From the NCBI GenBank assembly GCA_031553875.1, contig JAVBKU010000026.1:19718-83717 (forward strand): a stretch of DNA of 64,000 nucleotides, in the 5' to 3' direction. The stretch comes from JAVBKU01 sp031553875. GTDB lineage: Bacteria; Bacteroidota; Bacteroidia; Bacteroidales; Rikenellaceae. The notes under the pieces are model-generated. The model was given only the letters and a program-made list of their open reading frames with translations, had not been told where the DNA came from and did no database searches. The translations under genes and the position numbers were made by a program. This document shows, in pieces, positions 42,081 to 50,446 of this stretch (position 1 is the stretch's first letter; each line of letters opens with the position of its first letter).

Positions 42081-42686
42081 TTATTTCGAGTACAATTCGA
42101 CGATGAGCTGTTCCTTGATATTTTCGGGTATATCGGCCCTTTCGGGGCTCTGCATATACTTACCGGTCATCGAGGCTGTCTCCCACTCGAGCCATGAGTA
42201 GCGGCTACGGTTACCCAGGAGGGCTTCCTGTATCACTTCGAGGCTCTTCGAACGTTCGCGAACGCCGACCACGTCCCCGCTGCGCAGAGAGTAAGAGGCG
42301 ATGTTCACTACGTTACCGTTCACTGTGATGTGCTTGTGCGACACCAGCTGGCGTGCGGCGGCACGTGTGGGGGCTATGCCCAGGCGGTAAACTACGTTGT
42401 CGAGGCGTGCTTCGAGGAACTTGAGCAGGTTCTCGCCGGTGATACCGCCGAGCCTTGCAGCTTCTTCGAAGGTCTTGCGGAACTGCTTCTCCTGAACGCC
42501 GTAGATGGCTTTGGCCTTCTGCTTTTCAGCGAGCTGTGTGCCGTATTCCGACACCTTCTTGCGCTTGCGGGCCTGGCCGTGCTGTCCGGGAGGGTAGTTC
42601 TTTTTTTCCAATGACTTATCGGCGCCGAATATGGCTTCGCCGAATTTCCTGGATATTCTTGTTTTAGGTCCTATGTATCTTCCCAT
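42081..42686 (-). CDS. rpsD: Ribosomal protein uS4
   Basis: 16S rRNA-binding primary assembly protein, 201 residues. The N-terminus MGRYIGPKTRISRKFGEAIF lacks the zinc-binding cysteines of the Cys-plus form. The S4 RNA-binding domain (RLDNVVYRLGIAPTRAAARQ region) is intact. In E. coli, S4 represses the alpha operon; whether that applies here is not visible. Confidence 0.97.
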   Translation of the reverse strand: MGRYIGPKTRISRKFGEAIFGADKSLEKKNYPPGQHGQARKRKKVSEYGTQLAEKQKAKAIYGVQEKQFRKTFEEAARLGGITGENLLKFLEARLDNVVYRLGIAPTRAAARQLVSHKHITVNGNVVNIASYSLRSGDVVGVRERSKSLEVIQEALLGNRSRYSWLEWETASMTGKYMQSPERADIPENIKEQLIVELYSK

Positions 42687-42743
42687 TTTTCTAAACTTGT
42701 TTACTTAATTTGTCTGATTTACTTAACTGATCCCGTCCTTAAA

Positions 42744-43133
42744 TTACACGCGACGGCGGTTGGGGGGACGGCATCCGTTGTGGGGAAGCGGAGTCACGTC
42801 GATGATCTCCATAACTTCTATACCAGCACCGTGGATGGTACGGATGGCCGATTCGCGGCCAGCGCCGGGACCCTTCACGTAAACCTTCACCTTGCGAAGA
42901 CCCAGGTCGTAAGCAACCTTGGCACAGTCCTGAGCCGCTGTGAGGGCGGCGTAGGGAGTGTTCTTCTTAGAACCGCGGAAACCTTTCTTACCTGCAGAGC
43001 TCCAGCTGATAACGTCGCCGTTACCGTTTGTGATAGTTATTATTACGTTGTTGAAGGTAGAGTGTACGTGAACCATGCCCACGCCGTCAACCTTGACAAC
43101 CCTCTTTTTAACTGTTCCAGTCTTTTTTGCCAT
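42744..43133 (-). CDS. rpsK: Ribosomal protein uS11
   Basis: Platform protein of the small subunit, 129 residues. VHVHSTFNNVIITITNGNGD, GKKGFRGSKKNTPYAA and the C-terminal PHNGCRPPNRRRV are diagnostic. It lies 11 bp after rpsM. Confidence 0.97.
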   Translation of the reverse strand: MAKKTGTVKKRVVKVDGVGMVHVHSTFNNVIITITNGNGDVISWSSAGKKGFRGSKKNTPYAALTAAQDCAKVAYDLGLRKVKVYVKGPGAGRESAIRTIHGAGIEVMEIIDVTPLPHNGCRPPNRRRV

Positions 43134-43144
43134 AACTCTAATGT

Positions 43145-43525
43145 TTACTTAGTTGCTTTTTTCTTGTTAGCTACTGTCTTCTTCCTTCCCTTGCGTGTAC
43201 GAGCGTTGTTCTTGGTGCTCTGTCCGCGGGTGGGAAGGCCCAGGCGGTGACGGATACCACGGTAACAACCGATGTCCATCAGACGCTTGATGTTCAACTG
43301 TACGGTAGAACGCAACTCTCCTTCTACACGGTAGCCTTCGCTGGCGATGACGTTACGGATAGCCGTAATCTGCTCGTCGGTCCAATCCTTGACTTTGACA
43401 TCATAGCTGATATTAACCTTGTCGAGGATCGCGCGGGCAGTGCTCCTGCCGATGCCGAAGACATAGGTCAGCCCTATCTCCCCGCGCTTATTTTTTGGTA
43501 AATCTACACCTACTATACGTGCCAT
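43145..43525 (-). CDS. rpsM: Ribosomal protein uS13
   Basis: Small-subunit head protein contacting P-site tRNA, 126 residues. It begins MARIVGVDLPKNKRGEIGLT and ends in a basic tail (RTRKGRKKTVANKKKATK). GLPTRGQSTKNNART is the conserved C-terminal motif. Confidence 0.97.
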   Translation of the reverse strand: MARIVGVDLPKNKRGEIGLTYVFGIGRSTARAILDKVNISYDVKVKDWTDEQITAIRNVIASEGYRVEGELRSTVQLNIKRLMDIGCYRGIRHRLGLPTRGQSTKNNARTRKGRKKTVANKKKATK

Positions 43526-43558
43526 AAATATCTATTTGCTTTTCTGGTTACTAAATGT

Positions 43559-43675
43559 CTATCCCTGACGCATCTTGAGCTTGGGATTCTTCTTGCAGAT
43601 CACATACAGGCGCCCTTTGCGCTTAACGATCTTGCAATCTTCACTGCGTTTCTTGATTGATGCTCTTACTTTCAT
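43559..43675 (-). CDS. rpmJ: Ribosomal protein bL36, partly degenerate zinc site
   Basis: A 38-residue protein (ATG at 43673-43675, TAG at 43559-43561) starting MKVRASIKKRSEDCKIVKRK and ending KMRQG. Of the four zinc ligands in E. coli bL36 (C11, C14, C27, H33), only C14 and C27 remain; positions 11 and 33 are Ser and Leu. It is therefore a Cys-poor form that probably does not bind zinc. It lies between infA and rpsM, the standard place. Confidence 0.95.
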   Translation of the reverse strand: MKVRASIKKRSEDCKIVKRKGRLYVICKKNPKLKMRQG

Positions 43676-43692
43676 CTCTTAAGAGGTCTTTT

Positions 43693-43911
43693 TTATTTGT
43701 ACCTGAATGTGATGCGCCCCTTGCTAAGATCATAGGGAGACATCTCTACTTTTACCTTATCACCGGGAAGGATCTTGATGTAGTGCATCCTCATCTTTCC
43801 CGATATGTGGGCGGTAATGATGTGGCCGTTATCCAACTCAGCCCTGAACATGGCGTTGGATAACGCTTCGATTATTACTCCGTCCTTTTCAATAGCAGAT
43901 TGCTTTGCCAT
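43693..43911 (-). CDS. infA: Translation initiation factor IF-1
   Basis: 72-residue OB-fold protein that binds the ribosomal A site during initiation. It starts MAKQSAIEKDGVIIEALSNA and contains GHIITAHISGKMRMHYIKI and the C-terminal YDLSKGRITFRYK. It lies 4 bp after map and is probably translationally coupled. Confidence 0.97.
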   Translation of the reverse strand: MAKQSAIEKDGVIIEALSNAMFRAELDNGHIITAHISGKMRMHYIKILPGDKVKVEMSPYDLSKGRITFRYK

Positions 43912-43915
43912 AAGA

Positions 43916-44689
43916 TTACTTTTTTAATGCGTCCTCGATAATCTTAAAGTCGGTCAATATGTCCACCCCGTCCTTGCCTACCGCAACCGCGAACTCGAAG
44001 TGAGCCGAGGGTTGACGATCCTTGGTGCGGACTGTCCATCCGTCCTTTTCGAAAACGATATTACGGCTTCCCTGATTGATCATGGGTTCGACGCAGAGTA
44101 CCATCCCCTCTTTCAACAGGGGGCCCCTGCCTCGCATTCCGTAGTTGGGAACCTCGGGGTCTTCGTGCATCTTGCGACCCAGTCCGTGGCCCACCATTTC
44201 CCTCACTACCGAAAAGCCTTGAGCTTCGCAATGCTCCTGCACAGCGCTGGAGATATCGCCTACGCGATTACCTGCCACAGCCTGCGCGACACCTTTATAA
44301 AGAGCTTCTTTGGTTACTCTCAAGAGATCCGATACGCGACCATCAATCTCCCCCACACCGAACGTGTAGGCGCTGTCGCCATAGAACCCCTTCATAAACG
44401 TGCCACAATCTATCGAAACTATATCGCCTTCTTTAAGAGCGTAAGAAGAGGGGATACCGTGGACCACCTGCTCGTTGACCGACACGCAGAGCGTGTTAGG
44501 GTAACCGTTGTAGCCCAGAAATCCCGGTTCGGCGCCGTGACTGCGGATAAAATCCTCAGCCACCTTGTCCAACTCCAGGGTGGTAACGCCCGGGGCTATC
44601 CTCTCGGCCAGCTCCGCGAGCGTCTTGCTCACCAGGATGTTGTTCTCGCGCAGAATTTCGATCTCTTCTGCCGTCTTTATGCTTATCAT
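43916..44689 (-). CDS. map: Methionine aminopeptidase, type I
   Basis: Removes the N-terminal methionine from new proteins. The five metal ligands are visible: Asp in VSIDCGTF, Asp in YGDSAYTF, His in MVGHGLGRKMHE, Glu in CVEPMIN and Glu in HFEFAVAV. 257 residues, type Ia without N-terminal extension. It lies between secY and infA; a MITE-like element fills most of the gap to secY. Confidence 0.96.
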   Translation of the reverse strand: MISIKTAEEIEILRENNILVSKTLAELAERIAPGVTTLELDKVAEDFIRSHGAEPGFLGYNGYPNTLCVSVNEQVVHGIPSSYALKEGDIVSIDCGTFMKGFYGDSAYTFGVGEIDGRVSDLLRVTKEALYKGVAQAVAGNRVGDISSAVQEHCEAQGFSVVREMVGHGLGRKMHEDPEVPNYGMRGRGPLLKEGMVLCVEPMINQGSRNIVFEKDGWTVRTKDRQPSAHFEFAVAVGKDGVDILTDFKIIEDALKK

Positions 44690-44708
44690 GTACTTTCCCT
44701 GTACTACA

Positions 44709-44875
44709 TTAAGAAACTGTTCAAACTTATTACCGAAGTTATTTCGTAGCTGTTTTTCGATGACTTTTAATAGGAAGGCGAGGCGAATAGCGAATCCTAT
44801 TTAACGAGCTTTACAATTAAAAGGCGCGAAAATGAGCCCGAAAGAACGAGATTAATAAATTTAAACGGTTTCTAA
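44709..44875. mobile_element. Small MITE-like element between secY and map
   Basis: 167 bp bounded by imperfect inverted repeats. The left arm is TTAAGAAACTGTTCAAACTTA (44709-44729) and continues TTA. The right arm (44853-44875) reads TTAGAAACCGTTTAAATTTA on the minus strand, then TTA. No ORF inside. The right arm contains the TAG stop of secY (44872-44874). It interrupts an otherwise tightly packed ribosomal cluster. It is unrelated to families A and B. No clear target duplication could be assigned. Confidence 0.65.
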
Positions 44876-46191
44876 CTCCTACCCTGTATCCTGCCGGTCT
44901 TCATCAGGCCGTCATAGTGGCGCAACAGGAGGTAGCTTTCTATCTGCTTGAGAGTGTCGAGCACCACGCCCACCAAGATCAGCAACGAAGTACCGCCGAA
45001 GAAGAGGGCGAACTGGTTGTTGATACCCAGGATCATGGCGAACGACGGCAGGATAGCCACGATAGCCAGGAAAATCGATCCGGGGAGGGTGATCCTCGTC
45101 ATGACGGTGTCGAGATACTCAACGGTCTTCTTGCCGGGCTTAATGCCGGGGATGAAGCCTCCGTTGCGCTTCATGTCTTCAGCCATCATGTTGGGATTAA
45201 CGGTAATTGCCGTGTAGAAATAGGTAAAGGCAACCACCAGCAAACCGAATACAAGGTTATACCAGAACCCTGTATAATTGGCAAATGCCGCCGCGAAATT
45301 GCTCGTAGCCTCCCACCTGCTGAACAGCATGGGGATGAACATAAGAGCCTGGGCGAAGATGATAGGCATCACACCTGCCGCGTTGATCTTAAGGGGTATG
45401 TACTGACGTACCCCGCCGTACTGCTTGTTACCCACGATACGCTTGGCGTACTGTACGGGTATCTTCCTCACGGCCTGAACCAATGCTATGGTCGCCGCGA
45501 AGACCAGGAACAGCATTACAAGTTCTACCACAAGCATTACGAAACCGCCCGTAGCCTCCGTGAGGCGAGTGTTGAACTCGGCTAACAGGGCGTGGGGAAG
45601 GCGCGCGATGATACCGACCATGATTATCAGGGAAACACCGTTGCCGATGCCCTTGTCGGTGATCTTCTCGCCCAGCCACATTACGAACATGGTTCCGGCT
45701 ATCAGCACTACGGTAGCGCTGATCTTGAACATCGTCGTCATACCCATCACGAAGGCTGCCGGATCGAGCTGAGCGTTCAGGTTGACCAGATACGCCGGGC
45801 CCTGCAGCAGCAGGACGATGATGGTAAGATAACGAGTCCATTGGTTGATCTTCCTGCGGCCGCTCTCCCCTTCCTTCTGCAACTTCTGGAAGTAGGGGAC
45901 GACGATACCAAGCAGCTGGATGACGATCGAGGCCGAGATGTAGGGCATGATACCCAACGCGAAGATCGACGCATTGCTGAAGGCGCCACCGGAAAAGATG
46001 TTCAGAAGACCCAGAAGGCCGTTGCCCTCGATCTGGTGCTGCAGACCCTGGAGGGCCACAGGATTGATCCCGGGGATGACGACAAAACTTCCGAGCCTAT
46101 ATATCAGGACCAGGCCCAGCGTATAGAGAATCCTATTGCGCAGTTCCTCGATCTTGAATATATTTTTGATCGTTTCGATTAGCTTCTTCAT
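44872..46191 (-). CDS. secY: Sec translocon channel subunit SecY
   Basis: Inner-membrane protein-conducting channel, 439 residues with ten predicted membrane helices. Plug/TM2 region GIMPYISASIVIQLL, cytoplasmic loop with PIIFAQALMFIPM, and the C-terminal tail YDGLMKTGRIQGRS. The stop codon falls inside the terminal repeat of the small mobile element. The gene lies between rplO and map, as usual. Confidence 0.97.
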   Translation of the reverse strand: MKKLIETIKNIFKIEELRNRILYTLGLVLIYRLGSFVVIPGINPVALQGLQHQIEGNGLLGLLNIFSGGAFSNASIFALGIMPYISASIVIQLLGIVVPYFQKLQKEGESGRRKINQWTRYLTIIVLLLQGPAYLVNLNAQLDPAAFVMGMTTMFKISATVVLIAGTMFVMWLGEKITDKGIGNGVSLIIMVGIIARLPHALLAEFNTRLTEATGGFVMLVVELVMLFLVFAATIALVQAVRKIPVQYAKRIVGNKQYGGVRQYIPLKINAAGVMPIIFAQALMFIPMLFSRWEATSNFAAAFANYTGFWYNLVFGLLVVAFTYFYTAITVNPNMMAEDMKRNGGFIPGIKPGKKTVEYLDTVMTRITLPGSIFLAIVAILPSFAMILGINNQFALFFGGTSLLILVGVVLDTLKQIESYLLLRHYDGLMKTGRIQGRS

Positions 46192-46204
46192 AACCTATCT
46201 TGGG

Positions 46205-46651
46205 TTATAATTTAACAGCTTCGCCCTTGGCGGCTTCGATAGCCTCCTGTGCGCTCTTCGAGAACGCGTGGGCTGTAACTTTGAGCTTGGCAGTGAGGGT
46301 ACCCTTGCCGAGGATCTTCACCCTGTCGTTCTTAGATGCCAGACCGGCATTAACGAGAGTGTCGACGCTGATAGTGTCGAGTGAAGACTTGGCTGCCAGT
46401 TCTTCGAGAACCGAGAGGTTCACGGCCTTGTACTCAACCCTGTTGTGATTGGTGAAGCCGAACTTGGGAACACGGCGCTGGAGAGGCATCTGACCCCCTT
46501 CGAAGCCGAGCTTCGATGAGTAACCAGAGCGAGACTTAGCACCCTTGTGACCACGTGTGGAAGTACCACCGTGACCCGAGCCCTGGCCCCTGCCGATCCT
46601 CTTTTCTTTCTTTGTAGACCCTTCTGCGGGTTTAAGATTATTGAGATTCAT
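46205..46651 (-). CDS. rplO: Ribosomal protein uL15
   Basis: 148 residues. MNLNNLKPAEGSTKKEKRIG and GRGQGSGHGGTSTRGHKGAKSR (the Gly/Arg-rich N-terminal extension) with GFEGGQMPLQRRVPKFGF are diagnostic. 13 bp upstream of secY, co-transcribed. Confidence 0.97.
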   Translation of the reverse strand: MNLNNLKPAEGSTKKEKRIGRGQGSGHGGTSTRGHKGAKSRSGYSSKLGFEGGQMPLQRRVPKFGFTNHNRVEYKAVNLSVLEELAAKSSLDTISVDTLVNAGLASKNDRVKILGKGTLTAKLKVTAHAFSKSAQEAIEAAKGEAVKL

Positions 46652-46670
46652 CCTATTAAATCTTTAATGG

Positions 46671-46856
46671 TTACTTCTTTACTGTTTCGACCTTCACAAG
46701 GTGCTTCACCTTCTCGATCATACCAAGGATGATCTGGGAATCGTCGTGCTGCACGGTCTGGTTCATCTTGCGAAGACCAAGCGCATCGAGGTTCTTCCTC
46801 TGCTGGGCAGTGGAGCCGATGCGGCTGCGAGTCTGTGTTATATTCAATTTTGCCAT
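46671..46856 (-). CDS. rpmD: Ribosomal protein uL30
   Basis: 61-residue single-domain protein starting MAKLNITQTRSRIGSTAQQR, with LDALGLRKMNQTVQHDD and GMIEKVKHLVKVE. Standard short bacterial uL30, between rpsE and rplO. Confidence 0.96.
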   Translation of the reverse strand: MAKLNITQTRSRIGSTAQQRKNLDALGLRKMNQTVQHDDSQIILGMIEKVKHLVKVETVKK

Positions 46857-46868
46857 TTTCTCTGGGGA

Positions 46869-47387
46869 TTATCCGTTAAACACCTTATCCAATGACACGC
46901 CCCTCACCTGGGCAACGCTAACAGCGTCGCGCAGCTCCATAAGAGCGGCAACGGTAGCCTTCACGAGGTTGTGGGGGTTGGATGAACCCTTGCTCTTTGC
47001 AAGCACGTTGTGTATGCCTACGCTCTCAAGCACGGCGCGCATCGCACCACCGGCGATAACACCGGTACCGGGAGCGGCGGGGCGCAACAGTACGCGCGAA
47101 CCGCTGAAACGGGCTTCCTGAGAGTGGGGAATAGTGCCGTGGAGAATGGGGATCTTCACCAGGTTCTTCTTGGCGTCTTCCACGCCCTTGGCGATGGCCG
47201 AGGTAACTTCGTTGGCCTTACCCAGGCCGTAGCCTACCACGCCTTTCTCGTTACCCACCACTACGATGGCCGAGAAGGTGAAGGTTCGCCCCCCCTTGGT
47301 GACCTTGGTCACGCGCTGTATGCTCACGAGCCTGTCCTTGAGTTCAAGGTCGCTCGTCCTTACTTTCTTTATGTTGGTATTTGACAT
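46869..47387 (-). CDS. rpsE: Ribosomal protein uS5
   Basis: 172 residues. The S5 double-stranded RNA-binding domain begins DRLVSIQRVTKVTKGGRTFT, followed by GNEKGVVGYGLGKANEV and the C-terminal PGTGVIAGGAMRAVLESVGI. Contributes to decoding fidelity. Confidence 0.97.
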   Translation of the reverse strand: MSNTNIKKVRTSDLELKDRLVSIQRVTKVTKGGRTFTFSAIVVVGNEKGVVGYGLGKANEVTSAIAKGVEDAKKNLVKIPILHGTIPHSQEARFSGSRVLLRPAAPGTGVIAGGAMRAVLESVGIHNVLAKSKGSSNPHNLVKATVAALMELRDAVSVAQVRGVSLDKVFNG

Positions 47388-47393
47388 AATCGC

Positions 47394-47756
47394 TTAAAAT
47401 TTAAGTCCGCCTTCGCGGGCAGCTTCGGCTAACATTTTTACTCTACCGTGGTACAGGTAACCGTTCCTGTCGAAAGAAACTTCGGAGATGTTCTTGGCCA
47501 GCGAACGCTCGGCGATGAGCTTGCCCACCTTGCCTGCAACCTGGGTGTTGTTCAGACCCTTAAGGCTGTCGGCGATCTCCTTGTCGAGTGACGAGGCAGA
47601 GGCTATGGTAACACCGTTGAGGTCGTCGATCAACTGCACGTAGATCTGATTGTTGCTCCTGAACACAGACATACGGGGACGAGAAGCGGTACCGCTGATA
47701 GTCTTGCGGATGCGCATCTTGATCCTTGCTCTTCTTGCTATCTTATTTAGTGACAT
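47394..47756 (-). CDS. rplR: Ribosomal protein uL18
   Basis: 120-residue 5S rRNA-binding protein. RIKMRIRKTISGTASRPRMS and the C-terminal SFDRNGYLYHGRVKMLAEAA are typical. 6 bp from rpsE. Confidence 0.97.
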   Translation of the reverse strand: MSLNKIARRARIKMRIRKTISGTASRPRMSVFRSNNQIYVQLIDDLNGVTIASASSLDKEIADSLKGLNNTQVAGKVGKLIAERSLAKNISEVSFDRNGYLYHGRVKMLAEAAREGGLKF

Positions 47757-47771
47757 ATTCTCTCTTTTTTA

Positions 47772-48329
47772 CTATTTGGCATTAGCTGACTTACCGGCCT
47801 TCCTGCGAAGCTGTTCGCCGACGAACTTGATACCCTTACCCTTATACGGCTCAGGCTTACGCAGAGAGCGTATCTTGGCGGCAACGTGGCCGATGAGCTG
47901 CTTGTCACAGCTGCGCAGGGTCACGATCGGGTTACCCTTCTTTTCGGTCAGGGCTTCGGCCTTAACTTCGTTGGGGAGGAGGAAATGGATGTCGTGTGAA
48001 TAACCGAGGCTCATCTCCAGTACCTGGCCCTTGACTTCGGCCTTGAAACCCACGCCCACGAGCTCCTGCTTGATCTCGTAGCCGGTAGAAACGCCCACTA
48101 CCATATTGCTAATCAGCGAGCGGTACAGACCGTGCATTGAACGGTGACGCGGCTGATTGGTGGGACGGGTTACTGTCAGTTCTGTTCCCTCAACGGTAAC
48201 GGTGATGTCTGAGTCGATTTTCTGGCTCAGCGTTCCGAGCGGGCCTTTAACACTTACCTCGTTCTCCGGGCTTACCGTAACGGTAACGCCGGCGGGCAGG
48301 TTTACAGGCATTTTTCCAAGTCTTGACAT
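47772..48329 (-). CDS. rplF: Ribosomal protein uL6
   Basis: 185 residues with the two repeated L6 folds. The C-terminal signature is IRSLRKPEPYKGKGIKFVGE. The start MSRLGKMPVNLPAGVTVTVS fits other family members. Confidence 0.97.
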   Translation of the reverse strand: MSRLGKMPVNLPAGVTVTVSPENEVSVKGPLGTLSQKIDSDITVTVEGTELTVTRPTNQPRHRSMHGLYRSLISNMVVGVSTGYEIKQELVGVGFKAEVKGQVLEMSLGYSHDIHFLLPNEVKAEALTEKKGNPIVTLRSCDKQLIGHVAAKIRSLRKPEPYKGKGIKFVGEQLRRKAGKSANAK

Positions 48330-48350
48330 TATATTATCTTTTTTAGAGCA

Positions 48351-48749
48351 TTAGTATACGTAACACATGATCTCGCCGCCTACGTTCTCCTTGCGGGCCT
48401 GCTTGTCTGTCATAACGCCCTTAGAGGTCGATACCACAGCGATGCCGAGGCCGTTGAGAACGCGAGGCATGTCTTCTGCCGAAGAGTAGCGGCGAAGACC
48501 CGGACGGCTGACGCGCTTCAAATCCTTGATGGCGTTGGTCTTGGTTTCCGCGTGATACTTCAACGCGATCTTGATTACCGAGTGCCCCTTGGCATCGGTG
48601 TCGAACTTGTAGGCTAAGATATAGCCCTGATCGAAGAGGATCTTTGTGATCTCCTGCTTGATCTTTGAGCCGGGAGCTTCAACCACCTTGTGGTTGGCTT
48701 TCACCGCGTTCCTGATTCGTGTCAGGAAGTCTGATATAGGATCAGTCAT
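48351..48749 (-). CDS. rpsH: Ribosomal protein uS8
   Basis: 132 residues. It starts MTDPISDFLTRIRNAVKANH, and the C-terminal signature GIAVVSTSKGVMTDKQARKE binds helix 21 of 16S rRNA. In E. coli this protein also represses the spc operon by binding an mRNA mimic of its rRNA site. Here a structured 100-nt gap lies directly upstream, a possible place for such control. Confidence 0.97.
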   Translation of the reverse strand: MTDPISDFLTRIRNAVKANHKVVEAPGSKIKQEITKILFDQGYILAYKFDTDAKGHSVIKIALKYHAETKTNAIKDLKRVSRPGLRRYSSAEDMPRVLNGLGIAVVSTSKGVMTDKQARKENVGGEIMCYVY

Positions 48750-48789
48750 TTTTGAAATTTAATTATGAATTGTGTTGTGTAAAAACGTT

Positions 48790-48893
48790 TGTTTTGCCTG
48801 CGGGATCGGTATTCTCCGGTCTTATCGAAAGCCCTCCTCTATTAACCAAGAGGCCGCCTCCTTTTTACCGATCTGCCCATCCCGCCGGGAAGT
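48790..48893 (-). promoter_or_regulatory. Structured rpsN-rpsH spacer, possible ribosomal-protein leader
   Basis: 144-bp gap in a cluster where most gaps are under 25 bp. GATCGGTA (48804-48811) pairs with TACCGATC (48866-48873). GCGGGAT (48800-48806) pairs with ATCCCGC (48879-48885); the two stems overlap by three bases and may alternate. CCTCT/AGAGG (48836-48840 with 48849-48853) forms an inner hairpin. Could be an S8 or other autoregulatory site; it is not matched to a known leader. Confidence 0.5.
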
Positions 48894-49163
48894 CTACCAC
48901 GAAGCCTTCTTAACTCCGGGGATCAGACCCTGTGAAGCCATTTCCCTGAAGGTGATACGGCTGATGCCGAACAGACGCATGTAACCCTTAGGCCTACCGG
49001 TCAGCTTGCAACGGTTGTGCAGGCGGATAGGGTTAGAGTTGCGCGGCAGTTTCGACAGACCGACATAATCTCCGGCTTCTTTAAGTGCGGCACGCTTGGC
49101 TGCGTATTTTTCAACCAGTTTGAGGCGTTTAACCTCGCGGGCCTTCATTGATTCTTTTGCCAT
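48894..49163 (-). CDS. rpsN: Ribosomal protein uS14 (zinc-free form)
   Basis: 89 residues. MAKESMKAREVKRLKLVEKY, NRCKLTGRPKGYMRLFGISR and the terminal GLIPGVKKASW. It has a single cysteine and no CxxC pairs, so it is the long, zinc-independent type. Confidence 0.97.
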   Translation of the reverse strand: MAKESMKAREVKRLKLVEKYAAKRAALKEAGDYVGLSKLPRNSNPIRLHNRCKLTGRPKGYMRLFGISRITFREMASQGLIPGVKKASW

Positions 49164-49178
49164 GGTATATCAGTTCTT

Positions 49179-49727
49179 TTAATTTTTCTTGAAAGGAAGT
49201 CCGAACTCGCGCAGCAGGGCGAAAGCCTCTTCGTCGCTCTTTGCAGAGGTCACGAAGGTGATCTCCATACCCAGGAGCTTCGAGATCTTGTCGATATCGA
49301 TCTCCGGGAAGATGATCTGCTCGGTAACACCCAGAGTGTAGTTACCCTGACCGTCGAACTTGGCGTTGATGCCCTGGAAGTCACGTACGCGGGGCAGAGC
49401 CACGGCTACGAGGCGTTCCATGAATTCGTACATCTTAATGTTGCGCAGGGTCACCCTTACACCGACGGGCATACCCTTACGGAGTTTGAAGTTAGAGATG
49501 TCCTTGCGGCTCTTGGTCTGCACGGCCCTCTGGCCTGTGATGGTGGTCAGCTCCTCGATGGCTACGTCGATGATCTTCTTATCGGCGACAGCCTGGCCGA
49601 GGCCCTGGTTGATAACTATCTTCTGGAGAACCGGAACCTGCATCACGCTCTTGTATCCGAATTCCTTCATAAGGGCGGGTGCTACCTGCTCCTTATACCT
49701 TGTCTTTAATGTGGGTACGTATGCCAT
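49179..49727 (-). CDS. rplE: Ribosomal protein uL5
   Basis: 182-residue 5S rRNA-binding protein contacting P-site tRNA. Contains KIVINQGLGQAVADKKII, QTKSRKDISNFKLRKGMPVG and FPEIDIDKISKLLGMEITFV. Its ATG overlaps the rplX stop as TAATG, so translation is coupled. Confidence 0.97.
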   Translation of the reverse strand: MAYVPTLKTRYKEQVAPALMKEFGYKSVMQVPVLQKIVINQGLGQAVADKKIIDVAIEELTTITGQRAVQTKSRKDISNFKLRKGMPVGVRVTLRNIKMYEFMERLVAVALPRVRDFQGINAKFDGQGNYTLGVTEQIIFPEIDIDKISKLLGMEITFVTSAKSDEEAFALLREFGLPFKKN

Positions 49728-50050
49728 TACTTGATTTCCTCCCCAGATTTTTTTGCGAATCGCACTAATTTACCTTTTTCACCCACACGGCGGCCAACCC
49801 TTGTCGGCTTACCGCTCTTGGGTTCGATAACCTGCAGGTTTGAAATGTGTATCGAAGCCTCCTGCTTAACGATACCGCCCTGAGGACTCTTGGCGTTGGG
49901 CTTGGTGTGCTTGGACACCATGTTGAGCCCTTCGACTATGGCGCGTTCCTTCTCGACGATCACCTCCAGGACTTTGCCCTTGGAGTTCTTGCTGTCGCCG
50001 GCGAGAACCTGCACCATATCCCCTTTTTTGATATGTAATTTAACTGACAT
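49727..50050 (-). CDS. rplX: Ribosomal protein uL24
   Basis: 107 residues with an N-terminal KOW motif: KKGDMVQVLAGDSKNSKGKV. NMVSKHTKPNAKSPQGGIVK is typical. The stop codon overlaps the rplE start by one base. Confidence 0.97.
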   Translation of the reverse strand: MSVKLHIKKGDMVQVLAGDSKNSKGKVLEVIVEKERAIVEGLNMVSKHTKPNAKSPQGGIVKQEASIHISNLQVIEPKSGKPTRVGRRVGEKGKLVRFAKKSGEEIK

Positions 50051-50078
50051 CTTTATAATGCTCTTTTTCGTTTAAGAA

Positions 50079-50444
50079 TTAAAGTACTTCGGGAGCTAGA
50101 GAGATGATCTTCATGTACGAGTCGCGAAGCTCGCGGGCCACCGGGCCGAAGATACGTGTACCCCTCATTTCACCCTGGTTGTTCAGAAGAACTACGGCAT
50201 TGTCGTCGAAACGGATGTAAGAACCGTTTGACCTGCGCACTTCCTTACGTGTGCGTACCACAACCGCCTTAGATACAGTACCCTTCTTAATGTCGCCCGA
50301 AGGAGTAGCGCTCTTGACAGTAACCACTACCTTATCGCCGATACCGGCGTAACGCTTTTTCGTGCCGCCCAGAACACGGATACAAAGGACTTCCTTAGCA
50401 CCGCTGTTGTCGGCAACAACCATTCTACTTTCCTGCTGTATCAT
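50079..50444 (-). CDS. rplN: Ribosomal protein uL14
   Basis: 121 residues. MIQQESRMVVADNSGAKEVL and the signature RRSNGSYIRFDDNAVVLLNN, ending GTRIFGPVARELRDSYMKII. Two bases from rpsQ. Confidence 0.97.
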   Translation of the reverse strand: MIQQESRMVVADNSGAKEVLCIRVLGGTKKRYAGIGDKVVVTVKSATPSGDIKKGTVSKAVVVRTRKEVRRSNGSYIRFDDNAVVLLNNQGEMRGTRIFGPVARELRDSYMKIISLAPEVL

Positions 50445-50446
50445 GA

